DNA from: an uncultured Clostridia bacterium
GTDB lineage: Bacteria; Bacillota; Clostridia; Christensenellales; QALW01
Direction: 5' to 3'
DNA length: 10,775 bases
NCBI GenBank assembly: GCA_934434555.1
Contig: CAKRZX010000035.1
Location: 1 to 10,775 of the forward strand
Shown: piece after piece, positions 1-7,823 of the stretch
How the letters are laid out: every line of letters begins with the position of its first letter
Numbering within the stretch: position 1 is the stretch's first letter
Program-made: the position numbers and the translations under genes
The notes under the pieces: model-generated
What the model was told of the DNA's origin: nothing
The model's input: the letters and a program-made list of their open reading frames with translations, nothing else
Database searches by the model: none

Positions 1-108
1 TGCAACGTGTACCTCGCATTTCATTTCATCGCTCAAAAAATCAATATTTTCTTTATTAAACCACTCAATAAAAGAAATAACACTTGCAACCACCAATACT
101 TTTTTCAA
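1..108 (-). CDS. Glycosyltransferase, family-4-like (N-terminal fragment, runs off window)
   Basis: The first 36 codons of a gene leave the window at base 1. The start is a TTG at 108-106, and the peptide opens MKKVLVVASVISFIEWFNKE and continues to CEVHVA. A Lys-Lys followed by a hydrophobic beta strand, then a helix and a second strand ending EVHVA, is the usual N-terminal Rossmann pattern of GT-B family-4 glycosyltransferases of polysaccharide clusters. A GAGG ribosome binding site (118-121) overlaps the stop codon of the upstream sugar transferase, so the two genes are probably translationally coupled in one operon. Substrate and full length cannot be read. The TTG start is chosen from the SD spacing and the sharp onset of family-like sequence. 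Family call is inference from a short stretch. Confidence 0.7.
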   Translation of the reverse strand, partial: MKKVLVVASVISFIEWFNKENIDFLSDEMKCEVHVA

Positions 109-119
109 TCCAAATCACC

Positions 120-818
120 TCACACCCCCAGCAATTCTCTCGCTTCCTCTTGCTTTTCATCATATGTTATTTTATCAATTTTTCCTTCTTGCACAAGCCA
201 ATCGCCGTAATCCACATCCGACACTGTTCCTTCGCGGACAACATCGCTTCTTTTCAGGACTTTGCCTACTGTTTGCAAGATAATTTTCAAATCACCAATG
301 AAAGTAATACCTCTGTCAATATATTGCAAGTCGTATTCAAACTTCTGCTCCCATGTGATGTTGTTCCGTCCGTTCACCTGTGCAAGCCCCGTAAGTCCGG
401 GACGCACGTTGTGGCGTTTGCGCTGTTCATCACTCATAAAAACCATATCACGGACCAGTTGAGGTCGCGGACCGACCAACGCAAGGTGCCCAAGCACTAT
501 ATTGATTAGGGACGGCAATTCATCGGCGGAAGTGCTGCGGAGAAATTTTCCGTACCTATTGATCCTTGCTTCGTCGGGAAGGAGATTTCCGTTTTCATCT
601 TTCTTGTTGCTCATAGTGCGGAACTTGATAAGCTTGAAAATCTTTTCTTTGCCCGTCTTTTTGTCAATCTTTCCGGGACGCGCCTGCGTGAAGAACGGGT
701 TTCCTTTCATGGCAATCGCACCGATTATCGTTAAGACTATAAGCAGGGGAGAAAGGACGATAAGCGCCAACAAGGACAGGGTGAAATCAAAGAATCTCTT
801 CAAAAACTTCGCGTACAT
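120..818 (-). CDS. PglC/WcaJ-type undecaprenyl-phosphate sugar-1-phosphate transferase
   Basis: A 232-residue bacterial sugar transferase of the small monotopic (PglC-like) class, which moves a sugar-1-phosphate from a UDP-sugar onto undecaprenyl phosphate at the inner membrane face. This is the first committed step of lipid-linked glycan assembly. Visible in order: a basic and aromatic N-terminus (KFLKRFFDF), a hydrophobic re-entrant helix 12-37 containing the Ser-Pro helix break (S23-P24), the KFRTM motif near 65-69, the catalytic Asp-Glu dyad in RSTSADELPSL (D99, E100), the GPRP motif (116-119) and RPGLTGLAQVNGR (139-151). Length fits the minimal catalytic family without extra N-terminal membrane helices. 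The ATG at 818 has AAGGGG upstream. It lies 21 bases after the aminotransferase gene and its stop overlaps the next gene's SD, so one transcript is likely. The exact sugar is unknown; a diamino sugar of bacillosamine type would fit the neighbour. Confidence 0.93.
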   Translation of the reverse strand: MYAKFLKRFFDFTLSLLALIVLSPLLIVLTIIGAIAMKGNPFFTQARPGKIDKKTGKEKIFKLIKFRTMSNKKDENGNLLPDEARINRYGKFLRSTSADELPSLINIVLGHLALVGPRPQLVRDMVFMSDEQRKRHNVRPGLTGLAQVNGRNNITWEQKFEYDLQYIDRGITFIGDLKIILQTVGKVLKRSDVVREGTVSDVDYGDWLVQEGKIDKITYDEKQEEARELLGV

Positions 819-839
819 ATATGTAACCCCTTGACAAAT

Positions 840-2105
840 CTAATTGAAGCAACTCTTGATGATCTCAATCACCTTTGCCTGATCTTGCTCTGTCATTTTG
901 TTGTCGCTCGGCAGGCAGCAGCCGCGCTCAAATATATCCGCGCCGACATCGGTCACGCCGCCTGCAATGTAGGCGTTTGTACGGCAGCGAAGCGTTCCCT
1001 CACGACCGATTGCCTCGTGCATACGGTACATCGGCTGCATGTGCATGGGTTTCCAGATCGGTCTGCCCTCGGCGTTAAGGCTGGCAAGCGTCTCTAAAAT
1101 CTCGGTCGGACAGGTTTTGCCTTTTTCTTTTATGTAGAGTGCCTTGGAATCGTCTCTGACCTGCTTGCACATATAGTCTTTCTCAATAATCAGAGCAGAC
1201 AGCCAATAGTTCGGCACAGCGCCGTCGATAATCGGGTTCATGTGAATCGGCAAATCAGCAAGTCCGTCACGGTAACGCTCATAGACTGCCTTTTTCTGCG
1301 CGATGTGTTCTTCCAAATGCGGATACTGACCGCGGATAACGCCGGCGACCACATTGCTCATGCGGTAGTTGTAACCGACTTCTTCATGCTGATACCACGG
1401 TGCGTTTTCACGCGCCTGTGTTGACCACTTGCGCACTTTGTTTGCCACTTCAATATCGTTGGTAAGTAAACAGCCGCCGGCAGAACCGGTGATAATTTTG
1501 TTTCCGTTGTAACTTATTGCCGAGTAATCCCCAAACGAGCCGCATTGCTTGCCGTTCACAGTTGCGCCCATGGCTTCTGCGGCATCTTCAATGAGCAGCG
1601 CGCCGTGCTTTTCGCAAATCTGCTTAATCAAATCAATGCGTCCGGGAAAACCGTACAACTCGGCGCAAACAACAAGTTTGACATCCGGGTACATCTCAAA
1701 TGCCTTCTCAAGCGCCACAGGGTCCATATTCCATGAATCCGCTTCGGTATCAATAAATACCGGAATACCACCCTCGTAAACGACGGGATTGAGCGTTGCG
1801 TCAAAGGTCATGTCGGAGCAGAATACGCGTTTGCCCTCCAATGCGCCATGGCTGATAGCGGGCTTGCCGTACAGCTTTTCACCGGCAGACTTCACGCAAA
1901 GATGAAGTGCTGCGGTGCAGGCAGAAAGAGCAACGGCATATTTCATCTCCGCTTTTTCGGCGGCAATGCGCTCGACTTCATTGATGTTTGTGCCCACCGT
2001 TGACATCCAATTCGTTTCATACGCCTCGGTCATGTATTTCAGTTCTTCGCCGTGCATGGTCGGCGATGCAAGCCAAATTTTCTTTTCAAAAGCCTTCGGA
2101 TTCAT
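840..2105 (-). CDS. DegT/DnrJ/EryC1/StrS-family PLP-dependent sugar aminotransferase
   Basis: A 421-residue fold-type-I aminotransferase of the DegT family, which aminates keto-sugar nucleotides using PLP. Visible motifs: the N-terminal LASPTMHGEELKYM, the SACTAALHL phosphate-binding turn, VFCSDMTFDATLNPVVY, LIEDAAEAMGA with the PLP-nitrogen Asp at residue 174 of this start, and SYNGNKIITGSAGG with the predicted Schiff-base lysine at 203. Toward the C-terminus GYNYRMSNVVAGVIRGQ is the family's conserved segment. The ATG at 2105 follows GGAGG (2110-2114); an in-frame TTG at 2123 is upstream of that SD and is rejected. The gene is first in an operon with the sugar transferase and a glycosyltransferase. 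This suggests PglE-like production of an amino sugar that the next enzyme loads on the lipid carrier. No acetyltransferase of the bacillosamine pathway is seen in this part of the window. Confidence 0.94.
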   Translation of the reverse strand: MNPKAFEKKIWLASPTMHGEELKYMTEAYETNWMSTVGTNINEVERIAAEKAEMKYAVALSACTAALHLCVKSAGEKLYGKPAISHGALEGKRVFCSDMTFDATLNPVVYEGGIPVFIDTEADSWNMDPVALEKAFEMYPDVKLVVCAELYGFPGRIDLIKQICEKHGALLIEDAAEAMGATVNGKQCGSFGDYSAISYNGNKIITGSAGGCLLTNDIEVANKVRKWSTQARENAPWYQHEEVGYNYRMSNVVAGVIRGQYPHLEEHIAQKKAVYERYRDGLADLPIHMNPIIDGAVPNYWLSALIIEKDYMCKQVRDDSKALYIKEKGKTCPTEILETLASLNAEGRPIWKPMHMQPMYRMHEAIGREGTLRCRTNAYIAGGVTDVGADIFERGCCLPSDNKMTEQDQAKVIEIIKSCFN

Positions 2106-2181
2106 TTTTCCTCCGCAAAACAATGATGTTCTTAATGTTAGTCAGAACAATACTCCCGTTTAAAATTCACGCGTTCACTAT

Positions 2182-2210
2182 ATTGTATTATAAAACAATA
2201 TTTTTGTCAA
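2182..2210 (-). promoter_or_regulatory. Sigma-A-type promoter of the glycan operon
   Basis: On the minus strand a perfect -35 TTGACA (2210-2205) is separated by 17 bases from TACAAT (2187-2182). Predicted transcription starts near 2175, giving a leader of about 70 bases before the aminotransferase ATG at 2105. No riboswitch-like fold or attenuator was recognised in that leader. Confidence 0.8.
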
Positions 2211-2279
2211 TAACTATACCTTATTCCGTGCCGAAATCGTCCGAAAAGGCGCATCGTCTTCCCTTCCTGCAAAAACCTC

Positions 2280-2307
2280 TTGACAATTTTCGACAGAGTA
2301 TTAAAAT
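2280..2307 (+). promoter_or_regulatory. Promoter of the secreted GH99-like protein gene
   Basis: TTGACA at 2280-2285 and TAAAAT at 2302-2307 are 16 bases apart, about 50 bases before the ATG at 2356. The promoter is back to back with the glycan-operon promoter, and the -35 boxes are about 70 bases apart, so a shared regulator could act on both. No clear operator repeat was found between them. Confidence 0.65.
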
Positions 2308-2355
2308 ACCCGAAAGAGGAAACGAGCGCTATGCGGCAGAAAGGGGCAGGTGATT

Positions 2356-4062
2356 ATGCGCGGGTCGGCAGTGAAAATTTCAGCATTTTTAGTCTCTTTT
2401 TTAATGCTTTTTGTGTCGTTTTCCGTAAAAGCATCGAGTGAAAACTTAATAGCAAACGGCAGTTTTGAACTGGGATTAAGCGGATACATATTAACTGACC
2501 TGCATAATTATACGCTTACGGACGCCTGTGCCGCGGAGGGAAAATACTCGCTGCGCATAACAAACCGCACGTCAAATACCGAATCTGTCAGGTGCGATTT
2601 GACCCGCATTCTCAAAACGCCGGGCGTTTATTCGTTCTCGGTAAAACTCCGGCTTGACGCAACACATTTTGAATTTTCAAATATGCGCGGCGTGATAACC
2701 GTAATTACCGACACCGGAACTTTTAATGCCGAAACTGATTACGCGGAAGTTAAAAGCGGCCGTTTTGTTTGTGCCTCGGCGACAAGAGCAATAAACTGGA
2801 CGGGCAAAATCGAGCAGGCATATTTCAGTGTTGAAAATAAGAAAGATTCGGAGATGTGCGACTTTTACGTTGATGATTTCCGTCTTGAATATACGGTCAA
2901 AACGGAAGACAGTATCGACGCGTCGGAGAAATTGCTCGTGGGCGCTCTCCGCTGTGACTGCGCATACAGCGAAGCAAAACTCGTCCGCGGAACAATGAAG
3001 CAGGCGCTGCCGTTTTGCTATGATTTCGTTTCGGAAAGTTTCCCGAATTTTGAATCGACGATAGAAAAAGACGTTCTTTATGCCCGATACGCGGGAATTG
3101 ACTACTTCGCCTACCGTCCCGAAGACGGAACGTACAAACTTCACCCGGCGGGCAAAATAAATATGTGTTTTGTTATCGGCGAAAGCACAGAAATTGCACA
3201 TATTTATGCATTAAATGCATATTTTAAGCACAAAAATTATCAAAAATACAACGGCAGAGAACTTGTGATTTTCTCTTCGGACAAGAAATTCGCCGAAAAA
3301 GCAAAAGCGATAAAATCGCTCTGTCCGAGTGCGATAATTATAATGCTGAGTCACGGTTCGGCATCGTTCGGGCAAAGCGAACTTACGGCTTTGGGCAGTG
3401 ATATCGGCAAAGATTTTCAGGAAATTTCGGCAAAGGACAAATCACTGTGGAGCAGCAAAAATGCGATTCTTATAAATGCAGGTGCGCTGAATCCGCCGAC
3501 ACGAAACGAAGTATTCAAGCACATTTCAAACGGTATTGAAAAGGCAAAAAGCGGAATGAACACGGTAGTCCTTGCTTCGTGGAACGACTGCAATAACGGA
3601 AGTTGCATTTTGCCCACATATAAGGTAAACGCCCTCGGCGAATTCGAGCGTGATGGTGAAAAAATGCTTCTTGATACTGATATAATTGACGCGCTGCACA
3701 GCACGCTCGGCGGAGAAAATATCGAAATTGATCGCACGGCAAACGGAAAACAAACTGCAACTCCCGGCGCAAGTGAAACGGGCAGCCCCGGTATAATGCC
3801 CTATTGTTCCGACGGTCAGACCGACGCCGAAATTCCGGACAGCACAGACGTTGAGCCTGAATCAAGCGCCCTGGCGACAAATAAAATATCACAAACAGCG
3901 AGGACAACAGATAAAGCACCCGAACCAACTGCTACCGTTAAATCGCAAAGCAAAACTGCAACCCGCAAAATCGTAATCGCGGGAATATCAACTTTTATTC
4001 TGCTTGCGGGAACGGTAATTTACGCCGTTTGGGCACGGAGAAGAAAGAAAAATGAAGAATAA
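2356..4062 (+). CDS. Secreted, membrane-anchored protein with CBM_4_9-like and GH99/WbsX-like domains
   Basis: A 568-residue exported protein. Residues 1-26 form a signal peptide (basic start, hydrophobic core, cleavage near SVKA-SS). Residues 29-180 look like a carbohydrate-binding beta-sandwich of the CBM_4_9 type: ENLIANGSFELG, EGKYSLRITN, GVYSFSVKLRL, closing FYVDDFRLEYT. Residues 190-450 resemble the GH99/WbsX-like TIM barrel: DVLYARYAGIDYFAYRPED, HIYALNAYFKHKNYQKYNGRELVIF and a late SWNDCNNGSCILP (408-420). Residues 460-535 are a Thr/Ser/Pro/Glu-rich linker, followed by one membrane helix (538-559) and a basic RRRKKNEE tail. The ATG at 2356 has AAGGGG nine bases upstream; a GTG at 2350 is too close to it. 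The GH99 assignment is inference from motif spacing. In that motif the family's usual two Glu are Asp and Asn, so activity is uncertain. It is transcribed divergently from the glycan operon, so it may act on surface glycan. Confidence 0.85.
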   Translation: MRGSAVKISAFLVSFLMLFVSFSVKASSENLIANGSFELGLSGYILTDLHNYTLTDACAAEGKYSLRITNRTSNTESVRCDLTRILKTPGVYSFSVKLRLDATHFEFSNMRGVITVITDTGTFNAETDYAEVKSGRFVCASATRAINWTGKIEQAYFSVENKKDSEMCDFYVDDFRLEYTVKTEDSIDASEKLLVGALRCDCAYSEAKLVRGTMKQALPFCYDFVSESFPNFESTIEKDVLYARYAGIDYFAYRPEDGTYKLHPAGKINMCFVIGESTEIAHIYALNAYFKHKNYQKYNGRELVIFSSDKKFAEKAKAIKSLCPSAIIIMLSHGSASFGQSELTALGSDIGKDFQEISAKDKSLWSSKNAILINAGALNPPTRNEVFKHISNGIEKAKSGMNTVVLASWNDCNNGSCILPTYKVNALGEFERDGEKMLLDTDIIDALHSTLGGENIEIDRTANGKQTATPGASETGSPGIMPYCSDGQTDAEIPDSTDVEPESSALATNKISQTARTTDKAPEPTATVKSQSKTATRKIVIAGISTFILLAGTVIYAVWARRRKKNEE

Positions 4063-4074
4063 TTAAGAATTCAC

Positions 4075-4108
4075 AAAAAAGCACCTGACAGCAAAATCAG
4101 GTGCTTTT
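4075..4108. terminator. Bidirectional rho-independent terminator
   Basis: GCACCTGA (4081-4088) pairs perfectly with TCAGGTGC (4097-4104) across an 8-base loop. A6 lies on one side (4075-4080) and T4 on the other (4105-4108). It sits between two convergent genes, 12 bases after the plus-strand stop and about 10 bases beyond the minus-strand rtcB stop, and can serve both. Confidence 0.88.
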
Positions 4109-4118
4109 AAATATGCCG

Positions 4119-4610
4119 CTATACCGTAGTTTCCGAATCTTCGCTTTTATTTTTCTTCTTCCACGGCAAATCGTCATCTGATGCCTTAAAATTGAATATC
4201 GGCTTGATTATCTCAACAATGTCAACCGACTCGCCGATAACGTCAATGATATCCGCAATAGATTTATACGCCATCGGCGCTTCATCAATTGTCGATTCGC
4301 TGACCGACGTGGTATATATGCCTTTCATCGACTCCCTGTACGCCTCGATATTCAGCGTTTCTCTCGCCTTTTTCCTCGACATTATTCTTCCCGCTCCGTG
4401 GGGTGCGGAATAATTCCATTCAGGATTGCCCTTTCCGACAGCAATCACAGACCCGTCACGCATATTTACGGGAATAAGCACTTTTTCACCCTTGTGTGCC
4501 GCAATCGCACCCTTGCGGAGAATCATTTCGTCCGTGTCAATATAATTATGTATCGTGTGGAATGCGTCAACCGCCGTCAGGGCGCACCGTTGAAGAATTA
4601 TTTCCGCCAT
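4119..4610 (-). CDS. rtcB: RtcB RNA ligase, C-terminal part (separate reading frame)
   Basis: 163 residues corresponding to the last third or more of RtcB, the GTP- and Mn-dependent ligase that joins 2',3'-cyclic-phosphate (or 3'-phosphate) and 5'-OH RNA ends. It carries FHTIHNYID, with a predicted metal-binding His at 21, and SAPHGAGRIMSRKKA, with the His at 71 that becomes guanylylated in the family, and closes with IIKPIFNFKA. The ATG (4610-4608) lies inside the end of the N-terminal frame, a 13-base overlap, and has no convincing SD. The sequence around it (KMAEIIL) continues the upstream frame's QFAKRSRE exactly as expected for uninterrupted RtcB. This looks like the downstream half of a frameshifted gene, or possibly a coupled or frameshift-produced second part. 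The C-terminal tail after FKA is charged and variable. Confidence 0.85.
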   Translation of the reverse strand: MAEIILQRCALTAVDAFHTIHNYIDTDEMILRKGAIAAHKGEKVLIPVNMRDGSVIAVGKGNPEWNYSAPHGAGRIMSRKKARETLNIEAYRESMKGIYTTSVSESTIDEAPMAYKSIADIIDVIGESVDIVEIIKPIFNFKASDDDLPWKKKNKSEDSETTV

Positions 4611-4614
4611 TTTT
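4598..4614 (-). other. Frame change inside rtcB at an A5 run
   Basis: On the minus strand the sequence reads CGT GAA AAA TGG, where the A run is 4614-4610. Staying in frame gives KWRK-stop; moving back one base after GAA AAA gives K-M-A-E-I-I-L, the continuation expected for RtcB and equal in length to the matching stretch of the second copy (FAELNRTAIKEEIL). One extra A would make the gene whole. It is not a classical heptamer slippery site, since the P-site codon is GAA. Confidence 0.8.
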
Positions 4615-5386
4615 CACGGCTTCTCTTTGCAAATTGCTGACAGATTTCAACGTCGTGAAGATAATCGTCAAGATAAGTGCCGTAAAGCCAGCAGATGTCC
4701 TCTGGAACGGTAGTTTCCTTATGTTTTGCCCAGTTAAGCTGCTTTAATGCGTCCTGAATTTCGCACTTCTTGCCCTCTTCCTTATACCGCCTGATAATTT
4801 CGTCCCGCGCGGCAAAATATTCTTCTATGCCTTTATTAAGATTCACCGCAAGTTCCTGATAGTATTCGGCTACCTGTTTTCCCAAATTCCGACTGCCCGA
4901 ATGGATAACAAGATAAAGCGTTCCGTCGGCGGATTTATCCACCTCAATAAAATGATTTCCCCCGCCAAGCGTGCCGAGAGATTTTTCAAGCCTTTTTGTG
5001 TTTTTCAGCGAGCGGTAGCACTTTAAGCGCGTCAGGTCGAATTTTTCGATTCGTCCCTCCCAAATGTTCAGCCCCGAGGGAATAAACCGACACGCCTCAT
5101 CTATCAGTTTTAAATCAGCGTTTTTCTCTGAAAGTTTTACCGTATACATACTGCAGCCGATATCTACGCCCACGATATTTGGGCATATTTTATCCTTAAC
5201 AGTCATCGTTGTGCCTATGGTGCAGCCTTTGCCGGCGTGCACGTCAGGCATTATCCTGACACGGCAATTTTCGGTAAGTTCGTAATCGCACATTCTTCTT
5301 ATCTGTTCAATTGCCTCGTCCTCAACAACCTTTGCATAACAAATAGCCGTGCTCACCGCACCCTTAATTTCAATTGCGTCAATCAT
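4598..5386 (-). CDS. rtcB: RtcB RNA ligase, N-terminal part
   Basis: 262 residues of RtcB containing most of the catalytic site. RIMPDVHAGKGCTIGTTM (44-61) is the family signature. VGVDIGCSM holds the metal ligands D75 and C78 (most family members read GCGM). LGGGNHFIE has N144 and H145, and VIHSGSRNLGK has H162. The frame ends in FAKRSREKWRK followed by TAA, exactly where other RtcB proteins continue into the helix before the IHNY motif, so the C-terminal His residues needed for nucleotidyl transfer are in the other frame. The ATG at 5386 has an excellent GGAGGG six bases upstream. It is last in a minus-strand cluster after two WYL genes, with its own promoter candidate in the 94-base gap. 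It would be inactive unless the two halves associate or are joined by frameshifting. Confidence 0.88.
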   Translation of the reverse strand: MIDAIEIKGAVSTAICYAKVVEDEAIEQIRRMCDYELTENCRVRIMPDVHAGKGCTIGTTMTVKDKICPNIVGVDIGCSMYTVKLSEKNADLKLIDEACRFIPSGLNIWEGRIEKFDLTRLKCYRSLKNTKRLEKSLGTLGGGNHFIEVDKSADGTLYLVIHSGSRNLGKQVAEYYQELAVNLNKGIEEYFAARDEIIRRYKEEGKKCEIQDALKQLNWAKHKETTVPEDICWLYGTYLDDYLHDVEICQQFAKRSREKWRK

Positions 5387-5432
5387 AAGAATCCCTCCGG
5401 AAATTTATTTTGCAATTTCATTTTACGAGCAA

Positions 5433-5461
5433 ATTCTACCACGATTTTTCTCTTTAATCAC
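5433..5461 (-). promoter_or_regulatory. Candidate extended -10 promoter for rtcB
   Basis: Minus strand GTGATT (5461-5456), 17-base gap, TAGAAT (5438-5433) preceded by TGG, which makes an extended -10. It lies between the terminator of the WYL gene and the rtcB start at 5386. The -35 is weak. Confidence 0.45.
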
Positions 5462-5462
5462 G

Positions 5463-5501
5463 AAAAAAAAAGTTGCGAACTCATTTCTGTCCGCAACTTT
5501 T
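5463..5501 (-). terminator. Rho-independent terminator after the second WYL gene
   Basis: Minus strand AAAAGTTGCG (5501-5492) pairs with CGCAACTTTT, ending in a run of nine T (5471-5463). The left arm lies within the last codons of the WYL gene (stop at 5483-5481), so coding sequence and terminator overlap. It separates the WYL transcript from rtcB, apart from readthrough. Confidence 0.8.
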
Positions 5502-6386
5502 CTGCATTTTCAGTCTCTTTTTTATCATATCCTCAAACCGTTTAGGAGAAACGACTTTTACAAACGGTCCGAACGACAAAATCCGTATCAGCACTTCCGT
5601 TTCGTCGTCCCTGTCGTATTCAACCGAAACCCTGTACCGCCCCTCACCGATTTTTTCCGCCTCTTTTGCAAAATGCGCAAAGTGCATAAGCACCCGTTCA
5701 AGCGCGTTTCTTTCATCGGCAACTTCAAGAACGACCGTATCGTTTTCTTTTATTCTGTTCTGGCTCAGAACCGCTTTTTCTGCACGTTCACATGAAATAA
5801 TCCGCGACAGATTAACCGTGTCCGCATACGGACAGCCGCTCACAATCACGCGAAATTTATCGTCCTTTTCCGAATATTCAAGGAACATCGGCTGCGCGGA
5901 AAACCGCATATTTTTTCCCTTTCTGTTTCTTATCACAAACTCAATCGGATACTTATTTTTCACAGAATCAAGAATTTTTCCGAAATGTTTAATATAGTTT
6001 TCGTCGGAAAAATCGTCGCCGTCGGAATACTTGTCAAACACACAGATATCCCTTGCCGCAAACAGCGGTTCCACGCCCGAAAAGTCCGGTGCATCGCTGC
6101 AAAACAGTTTTATCCGCGGGTCGGAAAATATTGATTTCAGCCAACGCTTTTCAAGCAGCGTCATCGGCATTGTCGGCGCATTTTTTATGTTTGTCGAGCC
6201 GTCGGTATTCAGCAGTTGCCACCGCTGCTGTGTAAGCGCGGGCTCAATAATTAAACTGCTTTCGTCAAACGCGTTTTCCTTGATGATTTTATACATTTCG
6301 CTTTTGTCAATCGGGTGAGTTACCGCCGCTTTCAGAATCTCCGCAACGGTCTTATAATAGGCGCCGTAAAGTTCACTGAATATCAC
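5481..6386 (-). CDS. WYL-domain transcriptional regulator (intact, second of a pair)
   Basis: A 301-residue WYL-family protein. WYL domains sense ligands or nucleic acids and usually sit behind a DNA-binding winged helix. Here the N-terminal 90 residues (IFSELYGAYYKTVAEIL, then LLEKRWLKSIFSDPRIKLF) are helical. Residues 145-200 form the beta-rich WYL core (YPIEFVIRNRKGKNMRFSAQPMFLEYSEKDDKFRVIVSG and the NLSRIISCE strand), and 218-295 match the C-terminal WCX extension, ending ILSFGPFVKVVSPKRFEDMI. I choose the GTG at 6386 over an ATG at 6401, because GTG overlaps the preceding WYL stop as GTGA, GGGGGG lies just upstream, and the protein then begins at IFSELY. Coupling to the preceding WYL gene suggests the two act as a pair, as in PafBC-like systems. 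Its target may be the neighbouring rtcB; that is inference. Confidence 0.85.
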   Translation of the reverse strand: MIFSELYGAYYKTVAEILKAAVTHPIDKSEMYKIIKENAFDESSLIIEPALTQQRWQLLNTDGSTNIKNAPTMPMTLLEKRWLKSIFSDPRIKLFCSDAPDFSGVEPLFAARDICVFDKYSDGDDFSDENYIKHFGKILDSVKNKYPIEFVIRNRKGKNMRFSAQPMFLEYSEKDDKFRVIVSGCPYADTVNLSRIISCERAEKAVLSQNRIKENDTVVLEVADERNALERVLMHFAHFAKEAEKIGEGRYRVSVEYDRDDETEVLIRILSFGPFVKVVSPKRFEDMIKKRLKMQKSCGQK

Positions 6387-6518
6387 TTTTCGTCCCCCCA
6401 TTTCAACCCGTAAAGCAAATACATCTTTTCGATATCGTCTTCAAACTGCTTTTCAAGTTCCTTGTTTGAAAAATTTATATCGGTAATGCGGCAAATAAAA
6501 GTCCTTATCCACGGTATA

Positions 6519-6784
6519 GGGTTACGACACCCATCCGAACCCGTTCAAATGTGCAAAAAACGCACATCTACTTCGTCAAAGCGGCTTATAATATGTCCTA
6601 TATTATCTCACCGCTTTTCCTTGTATCTGCATATTTTTACGAATCTCCGACCTTAAACCGAATTGTTTTTTCGTTTTTCAAGGCGGCGGAACGCAGGAAT
6701 ACCGGGAGTATTTCAAGTTCCGTCAACGCAAAAAAGCGGAAAAAGAATCGGTTTGAGGCGTGGTTTGGATAGGTATCGTAACCC
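6519..6784. mobile_element. MITE A: 266-bp element with terminal inverted repeats and TA target duplication
   Basis: The left end GGGTTACGACACCC (from 6519) and the inverted right end GGGTTACGATACCT (from 6784) match at 20 of 23 positions and continue loosely. TA flanks both sides (6517-6518 and 6785-6786), the target choice of Tc1/mariner-IS630-type transposases. No transposase is encoded. Internal hairpins: ATGTGC/GCACAT (6549-6567), and an ATAATAT/ATATTAT stem inside an AAGCGG/CCGCTT arm near 6578-6615. It lies in the last third of the WYL gene and supplies 17 foreign C-terminal residues to the truncated product before a stop. The core (6694-6717) is shared with MITE B. Confidence 0.88.
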
Positions 6785-7823
6785 TAAGTTCGGCAGAATC
6801 GAACACGTCTGCCGAAAACCTGCTTGAATTGCCGTCAATTCTCTCAACCGTTCCGCATCTTTTTTCCCTTTCAAGCCTGTCGTGAATATACTGTTCATCG
6901 TCTTCGTATCTCACGGAAAACTCAACATGTTCTTTTCTTCTGCCCGAGTGCCCCTGTGTGCTCACACCCCACATATGCGCTTTCATACCGTCAAGTTTTT
7001 TGCGAAGTTCGTCAATTTCGCCGCAAACACCGCCGATTTCAAGCGAAATAATATTATCAAGCCTGAATGAAGTTATGCGCCTGTTGCGATAAACGTACGC
7101 CATAAGATATTGCCGTCCGTTTTGCACGCTGATAAAAATCTGCAACGGAGCAACAAGTTCATCGCTGCTTTTACCGCTGCGCCGGCTGACCGATTTTATT
7201 CTTGCGCATCTTTTTTCTCTCATAGCGTCGAACAATTCGCACATTATCTCGCTGTCCGTTGCTCCTGTGATATAATGATGCTTGAACGCAAAATATGCGT
7301 TTTCCTTTTTGCCGAGCATATACGAGCCTATTACTCCGCATGGCGAAACCTCGGAAAAGAAATCAAGCATGTCGGAGTTCGGTCCGCACACACTGTCGGC
7401 ACGATGATAGAACGCCTTTTTCCCTTTTATTTCAGAGATTATAATCCCCTCGGATACGTATTCATTCAGTTTATTTCTTACCGTCGATTCGTCAAATATC
7501 ATCGGATTTTCAAATGCCGCAAGGCAGCCGTCAATTTTCTCGGCAATTTCTTTCAGTGAAAGCGAAATTTCGGGAAAAGCCAAAATATCGAGCAAAACAA
7601 AGTGAAGTGTTATATCCCGGTCGGTAAAACTTTTGGCTTTCCACGCATTGTACAGCGGATTGCGGTGAGAAACACGGGTGTCAACCGAAATGAACATATT
7701 TTTACCCTCGGCGGTGCGACGAAATTTCATACAGTCGCCAAGCAAACTTTCCATTCTGCGCTTTTCATTATCATAAGAGCGTCCGCTTTTCTTATTGTAT
7801 TCGCTTCTGCGTCTGAAACCGTA

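Noticed and set aside
2106..2123. In-frame TTG start six codons upstream of the aminotransferase ATG
   Set aside because: It lies upstream of the GGAGG that serves the ATG at 2105 and has no SD of its own.
3960..4062. LPxTG sortase anchor at the C-terminus of the GH99-like protein
   Set aside because: The hydrophobic helix and basic tail are present but there is no LPxTG-like motif; a simple membrane anchor is the better reading.
4600..4625. Classical -1 slippery heptamer in rtcB
   Set aside because: The sequence T GAA AAA T does not allow P-site re-pairing, and no clear stimulatory stem follows; kept only as an open alternative.
6723..7754. The 343-codon open frame read as a complete WYL gene starting at ATG 7754
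   Set aside because: Its coding similarity continues upstream through 7821 and beyond MITE B, there is no SD at 7754, and its last 17 codons are MITE A sequence.
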